This document shows, in pieces, positions 27,185 to 34,993 of a stretch of DNA of 64,000 bases. How positions within the stretch are numbered: the first letter of the stretch is position 1; each line of letters begins with the position of its first letter. Made by a program: the position numbers and the translations under genes. Under the pieces are notes generated by a model that saw nothing but the letters and a program-made list of their open reading frames with translations, made no database searches and was not told the DNA's origin. The DNA lies in contig OY781093.1 of assembly GCA_963676355.1 (NCBI GenBank), forward strand, positions 744,001 through 808,000, written 5' to 3'. The DNA comes from JAGLOK01 sp963676355. Its GTDB lineage: Bacteria; Bacillota; Clostridia; Christensenellales; UMGS416.

Positions 27185-28366
27185 ATGAGAAAAGCTTTTA
27201 TATTTTTTTTTGTTATTATAGAAATTATTATGTTTGTAGGTTGCACTGAAATCAAACAGGCAGAAGCCACAGATTTGATTTTGTTAGAATCTCTTGAAAC
27301 CATACATCCGACTGAAACGGTGGAGACTACAAAGCAGGCTGAATCAGATTCGCCTCTTTTAACAAACAGTCCATCACCTACTGAGGTTGTGCAGACGGAA
27401 CTGACAGCAACTGAAACGCCGCAGATCGTAAAAACAAAACTTTCTGCATGGGTTGCATATTGGGATATGGATTACGTAATGAATGAAGCGTGGGACATGG
27501 GCGATTCGTTGGATTCGATTGTATTCTTTGCTGCGTATTTCGACCATAAAAACAGATTGTTTGTGCCTGATGAAATTGATATGTTGCTGGAAGAATACGA
27601 TCTGGCACTATTTGAGACATTACCTTATAAATATATTTCTATAGTTAACGATAAGAAAAACAAAAACGGATCTTCGTCCCTTAAAGATGTTGATTTGCTC
27701 TATTCTCTTTTAAGTTCAGATAATGCAATAAATAAGCATGTTGAAAATCTGATATCGCTTGCTGTTGATGGCGAATACGATGGAATTGAAATTGATTATG
27801 AAAGACTAAGAAATGACCTTCTGCTTTGGGATCATTTTATTAAATTTATAAAGTTGCTTTATGTACGTACCGAACAGGAGGGGTTGCTGCTCAGAGTAAC
27901 GCTTGAGCCAAACATACCATTTGATAAGATAGAGTTTCCCGAAGGTCCTGAATATGTCATGATGTGCTATAACCTTCATGGAAGTCACTCAGGTCCGGGC
28001 CCGAAAGCAGATGAAGAGTTTATACGAGACCTTGTAATCAAAATGGAACAGCTTCCGGGTGAAAAGGCATTTGCGTTTGCTACAGGTGGATTTGATTGGA
28101 GTGACTCGGGAAGAGTTGTCAGCCTGACGGAAGCAAGTGCAGTCGAGTTGTTAAGCGACCAATCTGCAATTATCAGCCGTGATCAAGCGAGCAAGTGTGC
28201 AGTTTTTAAGTATAAAGATGAAGACAAAAATCAGCACGAGGTATGGTATGCCGACAATATTACACTCAGATATTGGATTGATATTGTTAAAGAATATGGT
28301 GATTATCCTGTCGCTATATGGCGACTTGGAGGAAATGACAGCTTAGATATACTTTTTGATGAATGA
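27185..28366 (+). CDS. Lipoprotein with glycoside hydrolase family 18-like domain
   Basis: This 393-residue protein has a lipoprotein signal peptide with the lipid Cys at C20 (FVGC), a Thr/Pro/Glu linker to about residue 85, and a GH18-like barrel with the active-site strand DGIEIDYE at 199-206, E206 being the expected proton donor. GH18 enzymes cleave beta-linked GlcNAc polymers by substrate assistance. GGGAG lies just before the ATG. As last gene of the synthase/deacetylase operon it probably trims or releases the polymer at the outer membrane face. A terminator follows. The exact bond cut is unknown. Confidence 0.85.
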   Translation: MRKAFIFFFVIIEIIMFVGCTEIKQAEATDLILLESLETIHPTETVETTKQAESDSPLLTNSPSPTEVVQTELTATETPQIVKTKLSAWVAYWDMDYVMNEAWDMGDSLDSIVFFAAYFDHKNRLFVPDEIDMLLEEYDLALFETLPYKYISIVNDKKNKNGSSSLKDVDLLYSLLSSDNAINKHVENLISLAVDGEYDGIEIDYERLRNDLLLWDHFIKFIKLLYVRTEQEGLLLRVTLEPNIPFDKIEFPEGPEYVMMCYNLHGSHSGPGPKADEEFIRDLVIKMEQLPGEKAFAFATGGFDWSDSGRVVSLTEASAVELLSDQSAIISRDQASKCAVFKYKDEDKNQHEVWYADNITLRYWIDIVKEYGDYPVAIWRLGGNDSLDILFDE

Positions 28367-28475
28367 TTAGTTCAGTGCTTGTAAAATGGAGTATCGGCTT
28401 TTGTTGATGTTGTGAAATATCCGTGTTTACAGTCCTCCTTTTTAAGAAAAATTAAATAATTTTAAATTATTTCAC

Positions 28476-28502
28476 AGCCCGATAATAAATCGGGCTTTTT
28501 TG
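28476..28502 (+). terminator. Rho-independent terminator of the polysaccharide operon
   Basis: AGCCCGAT at 28476-28483 pairs with ATCGGGCT at 28489-28496; a T run follows. Confidence 0.93.
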
Positions 28503-28660
28503 TTTTGGCAGTTTTTATGATAAGTATATTAATTGTAAAGCATCGCATTTTTGATATAGACTTATTAATAGCAAGAGGAAATAAATAGCAGAGAAAACAT
28601 ATAAGTGATATAATTAAAAAGACATATTACACAATAAGACGAATCACAAACTCTCATTTC

Positions 28661-28676
28661 TGTTGCAAATGCAACA
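28661..28676. promoter_or_regulatory. CRP/FNR-type palindrome
   Basis: TGTTGCA-AA-TGCAACA is a perfect 7+2+7 palindrome. Its centre (28668.5) is about 41.5 bases before the start point predicted from the downstream -10, the classic class II activator position. HcpR and other CRP/FNR regulators commonly control hcp; which regulator acts here is inferred. Confidence 0.6.
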
Positions 28677-28694
28677 TAACAAGTCTAAACCTTC

Positions 28695-28703
28695 TGATAG
28701 AAT
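28695..28703 (+). promoter_or_regulatory. Extended -10 of the hcp operon promoter
   Basis: TGATAGAAT gives TAGAAT at 28698-28703 with an extended TG. The -35 region (CATAAC) is poor, as expected for an activator-dependent promoter, and the palindrome covers that region. Confidence 0.5.
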
Positions 28704-28732
28704 GAATCTGAAATAAAACACCGAGGTTTTTT

Positions 28733-28960
28733 ATGACAGAAATCAATGCAAACGAAACAATTTATGATTTAGTAATTAAACATCCCAAAGTTAAAGATAT
28801 TATGGCTGAAATCGGTTTTGAGCATATAACAAAACCGGGTATGTTGCAAAGTGCAGGCAGAGTCATGACGATAAAAAAGGGCGCGGTCATGAAAAATATC
28901 GATATGAGTAAAATTGAGAGAATATTTAATGCAAATGGATTTCTTTTAAAGGAGATGTAG
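28733..28960 (+). CDS. DUF1858 domain protein
   Basis: The 75-residue protein is a single DUF1858 domain (ETIYDLVIKHPKVKDIMAEIGF at the N-terminus, NANGFLL at the end). Such domains often appear beside or fused to DUF438 hemerythrin-type proteins. GAGG lies upstream of the ATG. Its stop is 2 bases before the DUF438 gene, so they are co-translated. No catalytic residues are evident; a role in binding or sensing with its neighbour is inferred. Confidence 0.88.
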   Translation: MTEINANETIYDLVIKHPKVKDIMAEIGFEHITKPGMLQSAGRVMTIKKGAVMKNIDMSKIERIFNANGFLLKEM

Positions 28961-28962
28961 CT

Positions 28963-30222
28963 ATGAGTGAATTAATTAATAACAAGGAATATAGACAGAA
29001 AAAGCTTAAAGAAATAATAAAGAAGCTACATGAAGGAGCTTCGGGAGATGATGTTAAAGCCGAGTTTGAAAAACTAACAATAAATGTATCTCCATCTGAA
29101 ATTACAGAAATGGAGCAAGCGCTAGTGGATGAAGGTATGCCTGTGGAAGAAATACAAAGATTATGCGATGTGCACGCTTCTGTATTTAAAGGCTCAATAG
29201 AAGAAATTCATGCTGAAGAAACCGACACTCAGACTTCATATGAAAAAGGGCATCCGGTTCACACATTGAAGCTTGAAAATCGGGCAATAGAAGAGCTGCT
29301 TGAAAAAGAAGTTGCAGTTGCGATCAAGGAATATATAAGTGATGAATCCGGAAGTAAAGTGAAATTGATTAAAGCACTAAAGAAGCTTCAAACAATAAAT
29401 GCTCATTACAGCCGAAAAGAAAATCTTATGTTTCCTTATATGGAAAAATACAATATTACAGCACCTCCACAAGTTATGTGGGGAGTAGATGATGAAATTC
29501 GGGCGAAAATAAAGACAGCGATATCATTGCTTGAAAGCGGGAATGAAAAAAAGAGTGACACAAAAGAATTGATAAATGAAGTAGTTACGCAAGTAACCGA
29601 GATGATATTTAAGGAAGAAAATATTATGCTTCCAATGATAGATGAAGTATTTACTCTTGCTGAGTGGGCAGATATTGAAAAGGCTAGTGCTGAAATAGGC
29701 TATACGTTAATAAATGATGTTAAAAGATGGTCACCTGATATAGCGGAAAAAGAAGTGACTAAAAAGAAAACAACTGACAATAAAGCTGAGAGTCCAAACT
29801 ATGTAGCAAAAGACAGCCAGTCAAAAGTGGCTTTTGATGCAGGGATGCTAACAGCTGAGGAGATTAATGCCATACTAAACACTGTGCCTGTGGATATGAC
29901 TTTTGTTGGAGCAGACAATCGCGTTAAGTATTTCACTCAGGGAAAAGAGCGAATTTTTGAAAGGTCGCTCACTATAATCGGCAGGGAAGTAAAGCATTGC
30001 CACCCACCTAAGAGTGTGCATATCGTGGAACAAATCGTGGAAGATTTGAAATCTGGGAAAAAAGAAAATGAGGATTTCTGGATAAGGATGGGCGAAGTAT
30101 TCGTTTATATCAGATATTTTGCAGTTCGTAGCAAGCAAGGCGAATTCTTAGGAGTTTTGGAAGTGTCCCAAAATATTAAGCAAATCACAGAGCTTGAAGG
30201 CGAAAAAAGACTGATGTCTTAA
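28963..30222 (+). CDS. DUF438-hemerythrin-PAS protein
   Basis: This 419-residue cytoplasmic protein has an N-terminal DUF438 domain (about 10-80), a hemerythrin-like HHE region (about 85-240, with HPVHTLKLEN, NAHYSRKENLMFPYMEK and EENIMLPM carrying candidate His/Glu iron ligands), and a PAS domain (about 300-410) of the DUF438-associated type (FVGADNRVKYFTQGKERIF, REVKHCHPPKSV). Hemerythrin-like domains bind O2 or NO at a di-iron site. Its place between DUF1858 and the cupin and Hcp genes fits sensing or repair during nitrosative or oxidative stress. GGAG lies within the end of the preceding gene. Confidence 0.9.
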   Translation: MSELINNKEYRQKKLKEIIKKLHEGASGDDVKAEFEKLTINVSPSEITEMEQALVDEGMPVEEIQRLCDVHASVFKGSIEEIHAEETDTQTSYEKGHPVHTLKLENRAIEELLEKEVAVAIKEYISDESGSKVKLIKALKKLQTINAHYSRKENLMFPYMEKYNITAPPQVMWGVDDEIRAKIKTAISLLESGNEKKSDTKELINEVVTQVTEMIFKEENIMLPMIDEVFTLAEWADIEKASAEIGYTLINDVKRWSPDIAEKEVTKKKTTDNKAESPNYVAKDSQSKVAFDAGMLTAEEINAILNTVPVDMTFVGADNRVKYFTQGKERIFERSLTIIGREVKHCHPPKSVHIVEQIVEDLKSGKKENEDFWIRMGEVFVYIRYFAVRSKQGEFLGVLEVSQNIKQITELEGEKRLMS

Positions 30223-30260
30223 TTAATATAAACAATGACATATGAAAGGAAGAAAAGAAT

Positions 30261-30575
30261 ATGATAGAACAAGTATTCAAGATATCGACAACGGATGATA
30301 AGGCAATCGAGAAAGTAATTTTAGATGAGAATATAAATTACATGCATATGGTGCTTAATGAGGGCGAAGGATTGCCAATTCATTTCTCAAACTCAAATGT
30401 GTATATGACAATAGCGAGAGGGATGGTCTCGATAGGGCTTGATGATCAAGAAATTCATGAGTATCCGAAGGGAAGCCTATTAAAGATTCCAAAGGGTATA
30501 AAAATGAATGTACAAAATTTACATGAAAAAGTGTTGGAACTTATCGTTGTAAAAGCACCGGCACCAGCTAACTAA
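30261..30575 (+). CDS. Small cupin-fold protein
   Basis: The 104-residue protein has a cupin-like pattern: GEGLPIHFSNSNVYMTIARG followed by GLDDQEIHEYPKGSLLKIPKGIKMNVQN. It keeps a His in the first cupin motif and has a shortened metal-binding set, so metal binding is uncertain. AAAGGA precedes the ATG. It is 40 bases upstream of hcp in the same operon, which suggests a role in the same stress response; no enzymatic activity can be assigned. Confidence 0.8.
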   Translation: MIEQVFKISTTDDKAIEKVILDENINYMHMVLNEGEGLPIHFSNSNVYMTIARGMVSIGLDDQEIHEYPKGSLLKIPKGIKMNVQNLHEKVLELIVVKAPAPAN

Positions 30576-30614
30576 AAACTAATAAAACCAATGTAATAAA
30601 AGGAGGATTTTTAA

Positions 30615-32237
30615 ATGGGAATGTTTTGTTATCAATGTCAGGAGACTGCAAAGGGCACAGGCTGCAACATACGCGGAGTGTGCGGAAAAACTGAGGATGT
30701 CGCAAACCTTCAGGACTTATTAATCTATACGCTAAAAGGTATAGCGGATGTGGTCAAAAAAGGCAATGTGGAAGCCACGGCTGAGTTGAACTATCAGGTG
30801 ATAAACAGTTTGTTTATGACAATCACAAATGCTAATTTTGATGACGAGGCTTTTGTGTTACAGATAAAGAATATACTTAATCTGCGTGATGAGTTGAAAA
30901 AAACAGTAACTGCAGGCAATCTGCATGATGCTGCAACATTTACAGTTGACACAAAAGAATCAATGCTTGAAAAAGCTGCGGGAGTTGGCGTGCTTGCAAC
31001 TGAGAATGAAGATGTTCGTTCTCTGCGGGAGATGATTACATACGGACTTAAGGGTATGGCAGCATATGCGGAACATGCTTATAATTTAGGCAAAGAAGAT
31101 AAAGATATCTATGAGTTTATCTGGGAAGCACTGGCTGCTACATTGGATGATAGTTTGTCTGCAGATGATTTGGTCGCATTAACAATGAAAACTGGCGAGT
31201 ACGGCGTTAAAGCTATGGCTTTATTGGATGGAGCGAATACATCAAAGTATGGCAATCCTGAAATAACAGAAGTTAATATCGGCGTTCGCAACAATCCTGC
31301 GATATTGATTTCAGGACATGATTTAACCGACCTAGAGCAGTTGCTGGAACAGACACAAGGCACAGGTGTTGATGTATATACTCACAGTGAAATGCTTCCG
31401 GCTCATTACTATCCTGCATTTAAAAAGTATGATAACTTTGTGGGAAACTACGGCAATGCATGGTGGAAACAGTTAACGGAGTTTGATTCTTTTAATGGTC
31501 CTATACTTTTTACGACAAACTGCATAGTACCTCCGAGAAAAGAGGAGATAAGAAAGAGAATATTTACAACGGGCTCATCAGGATATCCAGAATGCACACA
31601 TATTTTGCCGGATGAAAACGGTAAGAAAGATTTTACGGCAATTATTGAAATGGCAAAAACTTTGCCTGCACCCGAGGAAATTGAAACAGGAAGCATAGTG
31701 GGTGGGTTTGCACATAATCAGGTGCTCGCGTTAGCTGACAAAGTCGTTGATGCAGTAAAGACAGGTGCAATAAAGAAGTTTTTTGTGATGGCGGGTTGCG
31801 ACGGCAGAATGAAATCGAGAGATTATTACACAGAGTTCGCTGAAAAGCTTCCCAAAGATACGGTTATATTGACAGCAGGCTGTGCAAAGTACCGTTACAA
31901 TAAGCTTGCGTTAGGTGACATTGGCGGGATACCACGGGTGTTGGATGCAGGACAATGCAACGACTCATACTCACTTGCTGTTATCGCAATGAAGCTTAAA
32001 GAAGTTTTTGAGCTGGAGGATATTAATGATTTGCCGATAGCATATAATATTGCTTGGTATGAGCAAAAGGCAGTTATCGTGCTCTTAGCTCTTTTGTATC
32101 TTGGTGTTAAAAATATTCACCTTGGACCGACACTGCCGGGATTTTTGTCCGCGAACGTGGCGACTGTACTGGTTGAAAAGTTTGGTATTGCAGGCGTTGG
32201 CGCAGTTGATGATGATATAGAGTTGTTTATGGCATAA
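30615..32237 (+). CDS. hcp: Hybrid cluster protein (hydroxylamine/NO reductase), class I
   Basis: This 540-residue protein begins with C5-X2-C8-X8-C17-X5-C23, the spacing of class I Hcp from strict anaerobes that holds a 4Fe-4S cluster. Hybrid-cluster ligand segments are present downstream (FTTNCIVPP, SGYPECTHI, VMAGCDGRMKSRDYY, TAGCAKYRYN, LDAGQCNDSYS). Hcp reduces NO or hydroxylamine and protects against nitrosative stress. The start follows AAGGAGG. It is the last gene of a four-gene unit that ends at a strong terminator. The matching reductase Hcr is not present, as is usual in anaerobes. Confidence 0.97.
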   Translation: MGMFCYQCQETAKGTGCNIRGVCGKTEDVANLQDLLIYTLKGIADVVKKGNVEATAELNYQVINSLFMTITNANFDDEAFVLQIKNILNLRDELKKTVTAGNLHDAATFTVDTKESMLEKAAGVGVLATENEDVRSLREMITYGLKGMAAYAEHAYNLGKEDKDIYEFIWEALAATLDDSLSADDLVALTMKTGEYGVKAMALLDGANTSKYGNPEITEVNIGVRNNPAILISGHDLTDLEQLLEQTQGTGVDVYTHSEMLPAHYYPAFKKYDNFVGNYGNAWWKQLTEFDSFNGPILFTTNCIVPPRKEEIRKRIFTTGSSGYPECTHILPDENGKKDFTAIIEMAKTLPAPEEIETGSIVGGFAHNQVLALADKVVDAVKTGAIKKFFVMAGCDGRMKSRDYYTEFAEKLPKDTVILTAGCAKYRYNKLALGDIGGIPRVLDAGQCNDSYSLAVIAMKLKEVFELEDINDLPIAYNIAWYEQKAVIVLLALLYLGVKNIHLGPTLPGFLSANVATVLVEKFGIAGVGAVDDDIELFMA

Positions 32238-32261
32238 AAATATATACTATGTGCTAAATAT

Positions 32262-32295
32262 AAAAAGAGAACGCGAAAGTGTTCTCTTTTTTTAT
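32262..32295 (+). terminator. Terminator after hcp
   Basis: AAAAGAGAAC at 32263-32272 pairs with GTTCTCTTTT at 32281-32290, followed by more T. It may also serve the convergent comB gene. Confidence 0.9.
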
Positions 32296-32321
32296 GGGTT
32301 TGAGTTAATTTTATAAAAAGG

Positions 32322-33038
32322 CTAAACAGTAAGCGCAAGGATGTTGTTTTTGTATATTGGAACAATATCAATAGTATTGAGCTGCGCGCAATACTTAAGA
32401 TCGTCTAGATAACCATGCTTTGCCATCAACTTGCCATGACCGCTTTTTAGAAGTGCAGCTTCTAAAGAAGAATTTTCTAAATAATACTTAAAAATATTGC
32501 TGCAAACAAGGCTTAAATCATCTATTTCAAATGCTTCTTCAAGTGAACTTGCTATAGCGCCTGCACAGACTGCGTCATCCAAAGAAAACATTTCTCCAGT
32601 TCCTGACATAACAATGGCTATAGGCAAGTTTGTTGATTTGCAAAGCTTTGTAATAGAGGCGACATTTTGCAAAGATGCTATTGTGACTAACCTTGAAGAG
32701 CTAACGATATTTAGTGCTTTTGTGCCATTGGTTGTTGTATATATGAGTTCTTTGTTATTAACAGCTTGCCGAGTGTAATCATATGGGGAGTTGGATAGAT
32801 CAAAACCTTCAATCAAAGCCATTTTACGTTCGCCGCACAAAAGAGCGGTTGGGTGCCTTTCGCGCATTGCTATTGCTTCGGATACTTTTGCAACTGGAAA
32901 TATTGATTTTGCCCCATTATTTAGCGCAGCAATCATAGAAGATGTAGCTCGCAAAACATCTATTACTATTGTTAAATGATTGGAGATATCATGGGTTGGT
33001 TCTATCTGATTATAACTTGCATATGTAATTATATTCAC
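32322..33038 (-). CDS. comB: 2-phosphosulfolactate phosphatase (ComB family)
   Basis: This 238-residue protein carries ComB-family blocks: VIDVLRATSSMIAALNNGAKSI (split at IDVLRATS), GERKMALIEGFDLSNSP, TTTNGTKAL and the C-terminal DDLKYCAQLNTIDIVP. ComB removes phosphate from 2-phosphosulfolactate in coenzyme M and sulfolactate metabolism. No comA or other pathway gene is in the window, so the true substrate may differ. Translation begins at GTG with AAGGAG 12 bases upstream, a long spacing. Confidence 0.88.
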   Translation of the reverse strand: MNIITYASYNQIEPTHDISNHLTIVIDVLRATSSMIAALNNGAKSIFPVAKVSEAIAMRERHPTALLCGERKMALIEGFDLSNSPYDYTRQAVNNKELIYTTTNGTKALNIVSSSRLVTIASLQNVASITKLCKSTNLPIAIVMSGTGEMFSLDDAVCAGAIASSLEEAFEIDDLSLVCSNIFKYYLENSSLEAALLKSGHGKLMAKHGYLDDLKYCAQLNTIDIVPIYKNNILALTV

Positions 33039-33228
33039 TTTTAAAGAGCTCTCCTTGCTTGTTAGGTTTTGTTTAGGATTGTATCATAAAACTATATTAG
33101 CTTTCCGAGTAGTATTTTATAACGGCAAAGATTATGCAGTTTAATAGTTTTCTAAAATGCTAATAAAAACAACTAGTATGTTATTAAAGGACTTAGATTT
33201 TTATACGTAAAAGGAAATAGCAGCCTAG

Positions 33229-34206
33229 TTAAGTAGTTTCTCTTTCGATTAATTTAACTGGGAATGTTACGCTGATCGGAACAGACTCACCATCTGATTT
33301 TGCTATAATACTTTCAACTGCATACTGACATATATTATCAATTGATTGCTGTATTGTAGTTATTTTAGGAGTACATAGTGTGCATAAATCTATATCGTCG
33401 TATCCGACAACTTTCATTTCATCAGGTATCTTTATTCCTTTATTGTAACATGCTTGAATGACTTGAGCGGCTAGGATATCGTTTGAAGTAAAAATTCCGT
33501 CAAGCCCGGGGTTATCATCTATTAAATTGGCTATCATTTTTTCGTAATGCATACTAAAAAACTGCTCTTCGCTTGCGTCAATTACAACATGAGGGATGCC
33601 TTCTCTTTCACACACTTCTTTAAAACCAAAATACCTCTTATTAGCATCCATGTCCAAGTAAGAACTGCCGCTTATGTGAGCAAGTTTCTTGCATCCTTTT
33701 GCTATAAGATGTTCAGCGGCTAAAACACCGCCCTGATAGTTTTCTGAACAAACAGAAGGAATATGTGGAGCAATCACTCTGTCTATTGAAATAACAAAGG
33801 AGTCCACTACAATGTTGGATGAAAGATTCTGTGTATGACTGGCTATAATTACACCCGCAACTTTATTGCCATTTAGCATGTCAAAATACTCAGTTTCTTT
33901 TTCTATTTCTCTATTTGAATTACACAAAAGAAGTTTATAGTTATGTTTTGAACAATAGTGTTCAACGTAATCGATTATTATACTGAAGAAAGGATGTCTT
34001 GCTGAAGGCACAATTAGACCTATTAGAGTGCTTTTTTTAGTTATAAGAGAGCGTGCTATTTCATTTGGAGTATAATTTAGCTCCTTCATAGCCTGCCTTA
34101 TTTTCTTTTTCGTCTTATCACTTACATAGCTGCGATTGTTCAGCATTCTTGAAACAGTTGTTACTGTGACACCACTAAGCTTTGCAACATCTTTAATCGT
34201 TGCCAT
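33229..34206 (-). CDS. LacI-family transcriptional regulator
   Basis: The 325-residue protein has an N-terminal LacI helix-turn-helix (TIKDVAKLSGVTVTTVSRML) with hinge helix (YTPNEIARSLITKKS) and a periplasmic-binding-protein-type effector domain (SARHPFFSIIIDYVE, HISGSSYLDMDANKR, GIFTSNDILAAQVIQ, VVGYDDIDLCTLCTPKITTI). AAAGGAT precedes the ATG. It is divergent from the hydrolase island. Three 18-bp LacI-type sites with central CG lie at 34339, 40511 and 41716; the first is 133 bases upstream of this gene. It is the obvious candidate regulator of those sites, with a sugar effector. Confidence 0.93.
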   Translation of the reverse strand: MATIKDVAKLSGVTVTTVSRMLNNRSYVSDKTKKKIRQAMKELNYTPNEIARSLITKKSTLIGLIVPSARHPFFSIIIDYVEHYCSKHNYKLLLCNSNREIEKETEYFDMLNGNKVAGVIIASHTQNLSSNIVVDSFVISIDRVIAPHIPSVCSENYQGGVLAAEHLIAKGCKKLAHISGSSYLDMDANKRYFGFKEVCEREGIPHVVIDASEEQFFSMHYEKMIANLIDDNPGLDGIFTSNDILAAQVIQACYNKGIKIPDEMKVVGYDDIDLCTLCTPKITTIQQSIDNICQYAVESIIAKSDGESVPISVTFPVKLIERETT

Positions 34207-34338
34207 TTTGATCCTTTCTGATACTAGATACTATATTAAATAATAATGTTATCATAACAAAAAATATATATCAACTGATACATAAACATCATAATGTATA
34301 TCATGGTGTTGGAAATAAGAGAAAAAGCACACGCAGTC

Positions 34339-34356
34339 ATGTAAAACGATTGACAT
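34339..34356. promoter_or_regulatory. LacI-type operator, copy 1
   Basis: ATGTAAAACGATTGACAT is a near-perfect palindrome with central CG, matching ATGTMAAnCGnTTKACAT found at two other places. It covers the -35 of a plus-strand promoter. Confidence 0.7.
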
Positions 34357-34378
34357 GCTGATGATAGTTTGATATTCT
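34350..34378 (+). promoter_or_regulatory. Promoter overlapping operator copy 1
   Basis: TTGACA at 34350-34355, a 17-base spacer, and TATTCT at 34373-34378 with TG at 34370-34371 form a strong promoter directed toward the serine hydrolase gene about 610 bases downstream. Confidence 0.55.
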
Positions 34379-34993
34379 TTCAATATGATTTATGATAATT
34401 TGTTGCTATTATAAAGCCTTTGGGAAATACTAGTGGCATTATTAATAAATGAGCGAAATTGGGTTTTGGGTTTAAAAATTTTTTAGAAGTATTGTGTTAC
34501 CTTAGAATCATTATTTATACTTATTGCGGTAATAAGAGTTTTTGATAAAATAAGTTTCAATGTATGGGTCGCAAATTGAATTTAAAGATTACAATGATGC
34601 TATAGGCAAATAAAACTGCCTTTGAGTTGGATTAAAACACTTTTTACGATTTTTCAATTCATATAATTCTATGACTATTTTTTTTAGCACGGTATTATTG
34701 GGTCTTTATAGTTTGCTTTGGTTTTCTCGATTCTAATAATATTGGCGTTAGTGATAAACCATATTCCATGAGAATCGGATTATTTTCACCGAAAGCTTCG
34801 CAAATTTAATATGCAGTATATTTTAATTGCAAGAAAAGGTTCAATATTTAAAATAAATCTTGAGAGCGATAATAATCGTATCTTTAAATGGAATTGAAGT
34901 TGAATAAGACTAAGATTATTATAAAGATAATCTGATGGGGAAAATAAACTTATAGAAGTTATTGATATAGAATTTTATTAGAATGGATGTAAA
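34379..34993 (+). other. Long leader or gene-free region before the serine hydrolase
   Basis: About 615 bp, AT-rich, with stop codons in all frames and no recognisable gene, riboswitch or strong terminator. If the promoter at 34350 is used, this would be an unusually long untranslated leader. A weaker extended -10 (TGATATAGA) at 34963-34971 close to the gene is too near the start to be convincing. Confidence 0.5.

Noticed and set aside
34339..34356. CcpA catabolite-responsive element
   Set aside because: The arms are one base further from the central CG on each side than in the cre consensus, and the repeated 18-bp form fits a dedicated LacI-type regulator better.
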